Shown: positions 56,744-64,000 of the stretch, piece by piece
Position numbering within the stretch: the stretch's first letter is position 1
Layout: each line of letters opens with the position of its first letter
Origin: Hymenopellis radicata
Taxonomy: Eukaryota; Basidiomycota; Agaricomycetes; Agaricales; Physalacriaceae
Reading direction: 5' to 3'
Assembly (NCBI GenBank): GCA_015501595.1
Contig: JADNRX010000026.1
Coordinates: forward strand, 62,001-126,000
Length of the DNA: 64,000 bases
Made by a program: the position numbers and the translations under genes
The notes under the pieces: model-generated
Seen by the model: the letters and a program-made list of their open reading frames with translations, nothing else
Told to the model about the DNA's origin: nothing
Databases searched by the model: none

Positions 56744-57820
56744 TCAGGACTGGGAGCCTACAGCCAGTCCAATCGCTCCGGTAGCAGCAGCATCGTCGAC
56801 AAATTCGACGTACCGAAATACATGTCCCCTCTTCGCCAGATGGTCCAAAACCATCTTTCTGTACTCTTCTTTGCCGACCAAGGATCCTCCGAATGAAATG
56901 ACAGCCTCACTGGGGTTAACGAGACGTGGCGCTTCAGGCGTACTTTGCCCAAGAAGAATGGCGATTTCTGATGCGATGAGGCCCGAAGTAGTCTGTAATA
57001 CATCGAGAGCCAATGCGTCGTGATCTTCGAAAGCAGCTTTGAAGACCAAAGGTGCAAGGGATGAGAGTCGTTTTTCACGGGGCATTGTGAGGTGGGGAGG
57101 AATATTCGCCATAGTGGTGCTCGGGTCAGGGACATGAACTTCTGCCAATATTTCCAAAACACTCTTGACGCTGAATGCCTCCAAAACACGGTCTTTGAGG
57201 ACGCTCGCTCTTGGAGGAGCAGCCATCACAGATGCAGTGTCGTGCTCGATCAAAATTTGGCGGACCGCTTCTCTTCCGACATGGAATCCTCCGCCTTCAT
57301 CGCCCAAAATCCACCCCCAGCCCCCAACACGGCCCAACTCCTCGAATTTCCCATTCGAGTCTTTGAACGATGCGACAGTAGACCCGGTGCCGCCTATTAC
57401 GGTCACCACGTAGGCCACGTCGGGGTGTAAACGCACTGGCGCAGCTAATAGGTGCGTGTCATTCGCCACGATCAGCTTCGATTCGAATTCCTCCATTGAC
57501 AGGAGCGATGCGATAGCCGGAGTGATCGCTGCGATGGCAGCTGGAGAATCTACTCCAGAAACCCCAAACCATGCTCCCGCAAATAATGCAGGGGATGGAG
57601 GCAAATGAATTGGGCCGACGGACGGAGGGGTTACGCAAGTCTGGAGCGCATTACTCACAGCGATCCGAACGGCAGCTATAAACGCCTCCAGTGTGAGGTA
57701 TGCAAAGTTGGATGGGCCTGAAAAGCCGCGCCCAACGACTTGACCCGAGGCGTCGCAAATAACCGCCGAGGTTTTGGAGCCACCGCAATCGCAGCAAAGG
57801 TAGAGGGACATTGTGGTCAA
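56744..57820 (-). CDS. N-acetylglucosamine kinase (BadF/BadG ATPase family)
   Basis: Phosphorylates GlcNAc to GlcNAc-6-phosphate, feeding chitin recycling and UDP-GlcNAc supply. A single exon of 358 codons, intronless unlike most neighbours. ASKHA-fold motifs are in order: LCCDCGGSKTSAVICD (phosphate 1), VANDTHLLAAPV, VIGGTGSTVASF (phosphate 2), the family signature GGWGWILGDEGGGFHVG, and ISFGGSLVGKEEYRKMVLDH (adenosine). Length agrees with human NAGK. The start is Met-1 of MTTMSLYL or Met-4; both precede the first motif closely. Probably cytosolic. The opposite-strand frames are shadows. Confidence 0.9.
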   Translation of the reverse strand: MTTMSLYLCCDCGGSKTSAVICDASGQVVGRGFSGPSNFAYLTLEAFIAAVRIAVSNALQTCVTPPSVGPIHLPPSPALFAGAWFGVSGVDSPAAIAAITPAIASLLSMEEFESKLIVANDTHLLAAPVRLHPDVAYVVTVIGGTGSTVASFKDSNGKFEELGRVGGWGWILGDEGGGFHVGREAVRQILIEHDTASVMAAPPRASVLKDRVLEAFSVKSVLEILAEVHVPDPSTTMANIPPHLTMPREKRLSSLAPLVFKAAFEDHDALALDVLQTTSGLIASEIAILLGQSTPEAPRLVNPSEAVISFGGSLVGKEEYRKMVLDHLAKRGHVFRYVEFVDDAAATGAIGLAVGSQS

Positions 57821-58515
57821 CTAGAGGCTTAACGCTTGTGCGCTGTCATGATATGGGCTACCTTATCGATCGGACCATACGTGCACCACTATATCTGTCC
57901 ATATGCTTCATGCCCTTTGCTGGACATATCTATCTATCTGACTCTGTCCACTAACCCCTTCTCTATTTTTGACAGCGCATCCGCTGACAGTTCGTGGAAG
58001 AGCTCCACTCTCTCGCATTGCAACAGGCGAGGAGGAGGACGTCTCCTCTGTTGTTACAACTTTTATCATGCGCTTTCGCATCTTAGTCTGCGCGGCGGCG
58101 TCAGCGTGATTGAACGATCACTTGCTGTGTCAGCACCCTTTTGGGATCATCACCGTTTTGGAGAACGAATACCTGAATCGTCGACTTTACTACCATTCAA
58201 TGCACCTCCCTGCAGTAGTAGGGGCGGAATGAACTCATCTTTCGGTCAAATCGGTCTTCAAAGTTTTCTTGGAATATCAAGTCGTTTCTCTCCGCCCGAC
58301 ACGTGTTTGGCTAAAATCAAACTGTCCAAACTGCTTCCTTCGATTTATGAAGTCCCCTAAATTAACTCCTAGTAGTCAGAGATGATCGCGGGGTAGCGGG
58401 GAGGTGAAGGTTCGCGGATTTAAAAGGATGGGGACGAACATGGGATGTATTCCTCACCCCGTCAAGCTACTTCTTGCCCTTCGCGGCTAGTCTTTCATTC
58501 GTTCATTGAGATACC
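57821..58515. other. Intergenic with TATA-like box of membrane copy 3
   Basis: A 174-codon forward frame (57836-58360) has no family features and is probably chance. GATTTAAAAGG at about 58417 is a plausible TATA-like box about 95 bases before the copy 3 start. Confidence 0.45.
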
Positions 58516-60288
58516 ATGGCAATCGACGTTGGGTTCCACACCGAGCATCCGTCAGTATCCTGCCTATATTTCGCCTCCCATTTTTAAAATCTCAATGTCC
58601 ACAGATTCGAGGAGTTGATTGTTTCTCCAGGTGACCTTACGCTAGGCTCTATCGTGTTTGGATTTTTTGTAGGTGTTTTTTCCCGCAGAGAGGCGCGTTT
58701 TCTTAAAGTTTCCGCCGCAGTTCGGATTCGCTGTTCATGTTACATGGGGTGCTATATTGGAGACCAGGAGAGCGCGCAGAGTGAGCTTGCAAACACACGT
58801 CCCCGTGCGCTTTGTTGACATCCTGCCAGTTTTCTGCCTATATCTTCATGATCTGGCTCGAGATTTTTGCGTAAGTGCCACAGTTCGCAATATGTTTACG
58901 ATGCTCATCCTTTTCTGCAGTGATGTTGGGTTCGCTGTACGCATCTCTTTCTGAAATCTGCTCACATTCCAGTGCTGACGACTTCCGCTGTCATCAGATC
59001 GTCGCCTGGTCATACCTGTAAGCCAATTCCTGAGTTGATTTCCGCCGCGGCACTCACACGCCCGCCAGTGCCAAAATCTTCCAGCCTGGTCTTCCCGTGT
59101 TTCTATCCATAATCGTCTGCTGGATCTGTCAAGTGCGGCTCTTCACAGAAACCGTTTATCCTATGCTCATTCGTTTCCAGGTCCAGTGCCTTATGCTTAT
59201 TATCGTTAACCGGCTGTGCATTCTGTACTCCGATGAGCGGCAAAGAGTCAGTACCCGCACTTGTAAGCACACCAAAGGCCCTGACATTTTTGTAGCGCCA
59301 ACTCCGCTTTGGTGTTGCTGGTATCGTTACTCTGATATCGCTTTCGACGGCTTGCATTTGTGAGTTTTCCACGCTAGAATGCTCCGATAATACTGACTTG
59401 TCGTCCAGGGATTCCTGCGCAGCTCCAAATCAATCACACTTACATCTGGGTTAGTTCTATTCTAGCATCCGTTGGATGATCCTTACGTTCAATGTCTGCA
59501 GCTCAACCATTGGTGGGATCGCTTCGAGAAGTCGATCTATCTCTTGCTCGATCTCAGCCTCAACATCCTCTTCATCCGAGTGGTCAAGACTCGACTCATT
59601 AATTACGGTCTCAAGAAGTATGACCGAGTCATGAAGTTCGTCATTCCCTATCGCCTCTTCCGGAACGCAGATCTGACTCTCCCACAGATTCAACGAGTAT
59701 ATCATTTTTGTCTCCATCGGCATGGATATCTTACTGCTTGGCGTCACCGCCTTGCACAACGGCTTTGTGTACTGCCAGGTAAAGCAATGACACACCCGCC
59801 TCTTTGCTAAGCTTATCGTGTCGACCAGTTCCATCCTGTCGTTTACATTGTGAAGCTCCACATCGAAGTGTCTATGTCTCGTAAGCCGTTATCCTTCCAG
59901 TGCGCGCGAATTGCTCATCGTCCCTCCTTAGAACTTCTCATCAAGGTCGCTCGCTCCACGGGTATTAGCGTCTACAACGAAGACAAGGGACGTATAACAT
60001 CGGATACTGTCAGTGGAAACAAGACGGCAAACAACGTGTTAGTTCACTCGCTCGATCACACCCTCTTCTTGAAACATTAATTACTCCCTTTAGGCAAGTT
60101 CACGTCGATACCCAAGTGTTCACGACTCGTCACATCGACGATTTCGGTAAGACCTGAACTTCAACTCGTTAGACATTCCAGTACTGATGGTCTATCCAGA
60201 GATGAGTCCACGGGACCACAAAGATATCGCCGAGGCTTCCTCCGTCAATTCCGGCAACGGAGATACCATGAAAGTCTCCCCAGTCTAA
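58516..60288 (+). CDS. Multi-pass membrane protein family, copy 3 (dispersed)
   Basis: Homologue of the genes at 34348 and 37517, about 24 kb away. The first 14 exons have exactly the same lengths as in copy 1 (35, 64, 60, 41, 16, 20, 64, 66, 64, 41, 134, 91, 52 and 106 bases). The gene then has a 53-base exon and an 89-base last exon, for 331 codons plus stop. The N-terminus is MAIDVGFHTEHP. Landmarks are VQCLMLIIVNRL, ACIWIPAQLQI, WWDRFEKSIYLLLDL and SIGMDILLLGV. The extra last intron (GTAAGA..CCAG) gives a different tail, EMSPRDHKDIAEASS to KVSPV. No frameshift found. Function unknown. Confidence 0.75.
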
Positions 60289-60294
60289 GTGCCT

Positions 60295-60484
60295 GTTACC
60301 CTGCTGTAATTCCATTATTGTTCGAATAGATTGAGCGGTGTGGATTGTCATTGCCGAACTTTTACCTTGTCGGTGTGGCTCTTCACACTGGCGACGAGTT
60401 CCGTTACCCTGCTGTAATTACTTTATTTCTTGAATATTGAACGGTGTGGATTCTCATTGTCGTGGCTCTTTACACCTGGCGACT
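60295..60484. repeat. Imperfect tandem duplication, period about 108 bp
   Basis: GTTACCCTGCTGTAATT occurs at 60295 and 60403. Each is followed by similar CGGTGTGGATT..TCATTG and TGGCTCTT.ACAC.TGGCGAC segments. Noncoding as far as can be seen. Confidence 0.75.
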
Positions 60485-61043
60485 GCGACAAATTTGGGCT
60501 TGTTACACGTGGTATATTCAACGCTGGGCACACGTCGCCGTCTCATTGAGTCGAAGTATCGCGCGATACTTCGGCGGTGCACTTGGACCATCGAAATTTC
60601 TTGCCGATGTGGCGCAGAAGCAACAACTTTGACGGGGACCGCGATTGAGGCCTCAAGATTGAGGATCAGTCCGCCGAAGTGTAGAATCTGTGCGTTTAAA
60701 CAGTCACCAAGGGTCACGGACCTCTTTGAAGACATGCAGTCAGCCACGAAGAGTCGGCGATGGGGAATTTGCAAATACCGTCGCATGGCTGATTGTGAAA
60801 GCAGTCGACTGCGAGGAACGAAAATCGTTGAGCTTCGAGCCAAGCATTATTCAATCATGCGCATAAGCTGTAGTTTTTCTGTCTTTCAGGCTACGTTTGT
60901 CCTCCGAGTCCACCCCTCGCGAGGCTAATAACACGGTCAGTTGGTGTCGGATTCTAAAGACATCGAGATGGCTCAATTCCGTACATAAATCCCTTTGGTC
61001 TTGCTCTATACGGGTACTTAGGAAGAGAACTGAATGAACCTCG
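60485..61043. other. Intergenic, no gene recognised
   Basis: Short overlapping frames only. It may contain decayed gene remnants, but no family could be supported. Confidence 0.4.
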
Positions 61044-61380
61044 TAAAGTAGGATACAGGTATCGGTAAGCACTCAGTCGCACACAAGTAATGGAAACGAC
61101 TATATTGGAGTCGATAGACAAACCTAAAGTAGGATACAGGTATCGGTAAGCACTGTAAGTGCTCGTAAGTACGGTGAAATATAATAAGGTAGGTCATCAG
61201 GAAAACAGAGGATTGGTCTTTCCGGTCTTGGTCTTTCCGCCGAGGTCTTTTTCAGTCTTGGTCTTGCCACCGAAGTCTTTCCGGGTCTTGGTCTTTTGGA
61301 TTCGGTCTTTCTGGTCTTAGTCTTCCTGTAGAAGATCTTTTTTGTCTTGGTCTTTCTGAAAAATGTAGTCATCTTTTCCC
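61044..61380 (+). mobile_element. LTR-related fragment, opposite in orientation to the copia LTR
   Basis: Shares CAGTCGCACACAAGTAATGG (61074-61093) with 63674-63693. It also shares a CATCAGGAAAACA block followed by repeated GGTCTT motifs with the minus strand of 63480-63660. It contains a direct 30-base repeat beginning TAAAGTAGGATACAGG at 61044 and 61125. A solo LTR or truncated element is likely. Boundaries are not defined. Confidence 0.5.
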
Positions 61381-63379
61381 TAACGATGACCTAGCCAGGT
61401 TACCTCTACTGGTCAGCACTGGCAGATTCAAGTGTCCTTTTGAAATGGCCCAAATTATGCGAGAAGGCCGCGAGAAGTCATTCATTCCCTCCTCCAACCC
61501 CAGTCAACGGTTATTCATACAAGGTGAGCAACCCTGCGCCATTGCGCAGAGTGCATTCACGTCGCATGTATTTGCGCCGATGGGGGTGGAAGGACAGGGC
61601 AAAAGAACGGAGAGGCATCTCCTTGATAGTTCGACGACTCGACACAAGGGCAGTGAGGGAGCATTCCGGATCCAGGATCGCACTACCTTCATGTGGAAAG
61701 ACTGCTGTGCACGTCGTCCGCGTCCAGGCTGCGAGGTGGTGTCGTCAATAACGTTTGCTATGATCGTCCGCATGGTCCGGAAGCCTTCTGCCGTCATCGT
61801 CGACACTTGCTCTGGTCGTCGTCGGGCTTCTTACTGACAACATGAACGTCTCAGAGTCGTGAGGAATCGAATCAGGGGGCTAAAGATACACTTGAGCAAA
61901 CGTACCACTGTTACGCTGCACCACCAGCAGATAGTGCAGTGCCTCAATCCCACTGGCTCCTTCAACGACGCGGCAGATTGGTGCAGCCGCGACCGCGTTG
62001 GTGGTGGTGGTGTCCAAGAAAGAATTGATCGAACGCAACCGATGGCTCGTGCTTGGCTCGTGCGGAGCACGCAATCAGACCACGTGAATGTTCATTTTGG
62101 ATTTTTCTAAGTCCGACTTTCCAGTGATTTTCCGCGGCTCTTGTCTCCCTCTCCCCACGACTTCTCAACGTCAACTTTCATCTCTGTCTGGTTGAGCCTG
62201 ATGCGCCAAATGGACACGGCACCCAGAACGACGGACACGGACTGTAGGACGGGCACCGGGCGCAGTGACAACCTCATTTTCCATCCTGCAAGCCGAGCGA
62301 CGACCCGTTCTCCGCAAGCCGATCGCATCCACAGGCCGACCACTCTCTGCCTTCCTTAAGCACGATTTGCGCAAATGGGCAGTCACAACGTGATGGACGG
62401 CCAATGGACGATCACGACCATAACGCTATGGATGACTGGCGACAACAGCAAGCGTTTGGCGGGGACAGTTCTGGGCTCCGGTGTGTTCTAATTTTGCTTC
62501 CTGTGCGCTTGTTTCAACTTCCTCAGTATGGAACCTTGGTAGTATCCAACAACGACTGTATGCGCAACGACTTCCGCAAGGCACAGACTTGGTCCCGCTC
62601 CCGAACGCGATGGAGAGTATGACGGCGACGCGCTTCAAATCGTGGTTAGAGGCGAGCGCTCACTTATTACCACGACTAACAGCTATTGGAGCCATCAGAG
62701 CTTTGCACTGCACTTGACGGGACATCGTCTTTACCCTTCTTTTGTTCTCACCGTCATCGCGACGGACAACAACTATCCGGCATTTCTCTTTCTGTTCGTC
62801 ATCTGCCTATCGGGAGATGGCGCGCACGCCTTGGGCAGGGTAATATCTCATCGTGAGCCACCGCTTTAATCGATAACCATGGACAGCTGATCTCAGTGCA
62901 GACTTGTGGAAGGGTGGACATATCGACATGGAGACACTGTGCGCCATTTACTTCCGTGCCATTGCTGGTGGCTAACAAGAGTTTAGTATCATCGACAGAT
63001 CCATGTTTCCAGAACTCGACGTGAAGCATGTATATTTTTTGAGTACGTGGTTCTGCTCGTGTGCGCGCATTCATTTTGTCTGAATATATGCCCAGTGCAC
63101 GACAACAACAACAACAACGGCAGAACGATGACAGCGACAACTGCATGACACATCGCAGACATTGGCGCTACTGCCGCTGGAAGACGTTCGGATGTCGGTG
63201 TCATTGCGCTCTGGTGTCACAGAGGCAGTGGCATCGTGGGAGGACTTGAGGGAGCCGGCGATAACGAGAGTGCCCGTGGATCCGGCTCCGAGGAGGAAGA
63301 GGAGGAGGAGCGGAGGATGATTCAACCAACCCCAGTGCCTGCATAGGTTCATTTTCACCTCGCCGATGCTCTATATATC
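61381..63379. other. 2-kb region without recognised gene
   Basis: Frames of up to 130 codons exist on both strands but none shows a domain, coherent exon chain or conserved motif. Short simple repeats occur: a GTGGTG run near 62000 and (CAA)n near 63102-63119. It lies between two inverted LTR-like segments, and part of its right end may belong to the copia LTR. Confidence 0.4.
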
Positions 63380-63810
63380 ATTATGTCTATTATCGACTCA
63401 TATGCTACTATATATGCTTATTTATACCCAAACAATATCATGTTCTATGATCTTTCCTTCGTGTGGCTTGGTCTTTTCTTGGTCTTCTCGCAAGATGTCG
63501 ACATCTTAAAAAGACTCAGATGATCTTTCGAAGACCATTTTGGTCTTCGGAAGATATTGAGCGAGCTTTCACAAGACCTCGCATCTTTTGGGTCTTTCCG
63601 GTCTTTCCGGTCTTCGGCAAGACCTGAAAGACCCGAAAGACCAATGTTGTGTTTTCCTGATGGTATAGACTTACCTCAGTCGCACACAAGTAATGGAAAC
63701 GACTGAGGAAGTGTGAAACGATCGGAAAGTATATAAAGGTACGTATAGGAGGTCATGACTAGAAAAGGAAATCACCGCCCGGGTATACATCGTCGGATCT
63801 CCCTCCAACA
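63380..63810 (-). mobile_element. 3' LTR of a Ty1/copia element (left boundary uncertain)
   Basis: Read on the minus strand, the LTR begins TGTTGGAGGGAGATCC at 63810, directly after a purine tract TCTGGGGGAG (63820-63811) that fits a polypurine tract. This tract follows the pol stop codon. The LTR includes many AAGACC/GGTCTT motifs and a GTATAAATA TATA-like box near 63430. The 3' end of the LTR could lie further left, possibly near 63230. Confidence 0.7.
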
Positions 63811-63828
63811 CTCCCCCAGATCCGATGA

Positions 63829-64000
63829 TTAGTCTTCAAGCTCGCCGATGTTCAACGCAGCCAGACAACGGTAGTGGGCGTCACGAGAGAGAGGTTTGGT
63901 GAAGATGTCGGCGGGGTTCTCGCTACCGCGGATGAAGTTGACCTTGACTTCGTTATCGGCGACGAGTTCCCGGATGTAGTGGTGCCGAATGTCGATGTGT
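63829..64000 (-). CDS. Ty1/copia retrotransposon pol, C-terminal end (partial)
   Basis: Read on the minus strand from the window edge: HIDIRHHYIREL, then VNFIRGSENPADIFTKPL and HYRCLAALNIGELED, then TAA at 63831-63829. DIRHHYIRE and the N-x-A-D-x-x-T-K-P-L motif are the end of the copia RNase H domain. The frame is open throughout the visible part. The rest of the element lies beyond the window, so whether it is intact is unknown. Confidence 0.9.
   Translation of the reverse strand, partial: HIDIRHHYIRELVADNEVKVNFIRGSENPADIFTKPLSRDAHYRCLAALNIGELED

Noticed and set aside
57836..58360. 174-codon forward frame between the kinase and membrane copy 3
   Set aside because: No domain, signal or homolog-like motif. 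Composition is irregular, and it starts just past the kinase gene and overlaps its promoter.
61445..61837. 130-codon forward frame in the repeat-rich right end
   Set aside because: Overlaps a similar-sized reverse frame (61504-61806), shows no motif in either reading and lacks splice signals.
63071..63358. Reverse frame with a hydrophobic start that could suggest a signal peptide
   Set aside because: It probably lies in or next to the copia LTR, and the leucine run comes from a simple CTC repeat.

Overview
This is a stretch of nuclear DNA from a filamentous basidiomycete, most likely an Agaricomycete. The genes are broken by many introns of about 45 to 60 bases with GT...AG ends. They include families typical of mushroom-forming fungi (F-box-like and coiled-coil proteins, RlpA-like secreted proteins, intron-rich membrane proteins). 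The right edge runs into a Ty1/copia retroelement. No tRNA, rRNA or CRISPR array was seen.

Layout. 1-6.2 kb: the tail of a SWIB-domain protein, a C2H2 zinc-finger protein and the ERAD receptor HRD3. 6.5-12.2 kb: a sarcosine/fructosyl-amine-oxidase-type flavoenzyme and the mitochondrial-type carbamoyl-phosphate synthase large chain. 13.2-21.4 kb: a duplicated block carrying a TmpA-like membrane flavoprotein gene (copy A intact, 14 exons, 484 aa; copy B frameshifted and without its promoter). Two short inverted-repeat elements and a broken zinc-finger ORF lie between the copies. 21.4-28.5 kb: a compact housekeeping block with an F-box-like protein, tRNA ligase TRL1, oligoribonuclease REX2, a MYND-finger protein and a prenyltransferase-alpha-type protein. 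29.2-33.9 kb: a secreted RlpA-like protein preceded by a 38-bp minisatellite, an F-box-like gene whose intron holds a run of 98 A/T, and another F-box-like ORF. 34.2-39.6 kb: a tandem pair of a multi-pass membrane protein family; a third member lies at 58.5-60.3 kb. 39.8-47.5 kb: a SAP/ankyrin-like protein, a coiled-coil protein, a 2-hydroxyacid dehydrogenase, a GT49-type glycosyltransferase and an unknown nuclear-type protein. 47.5-57.8 kb: a zinc-ribbon protein with an AlkB-like tail, a prenylated ubiquitin-fold protein (UBL3 type), a GH105-like hydrolase, an alpha/beta hydrolase with an unusual nucleophile position, and an N-acetylglucosamine kinase. 60.3-64.0 kb: repeat-rich DNA with two LTR-related segments in opposite orientation and the 3' end of a copia pol gene.

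Themes. Membrane and secretory functions recur (HRD3, GT49, UBL3, RlpA-like, GH105, TmpA-like, three multi-pass proteins), but nothing shows that these genes form one pathway. The region is shaped by local gene duplication. Several conserved genes (carbamoyl-phosphate synthase, TRL1, the 2-hydroxyacid dehydrogenase) contain isolated one-base frameshifts. At least three of these fall in C runs, which suggests uncorrected sequencing indels, although real decay cannot be excluded from sequence alone. No convincing new biological system was found. The best candidates for follow-up are the two duplicated membrane-protein families and the small conserved reverse ORF that travels with the TmpA-like duplication.
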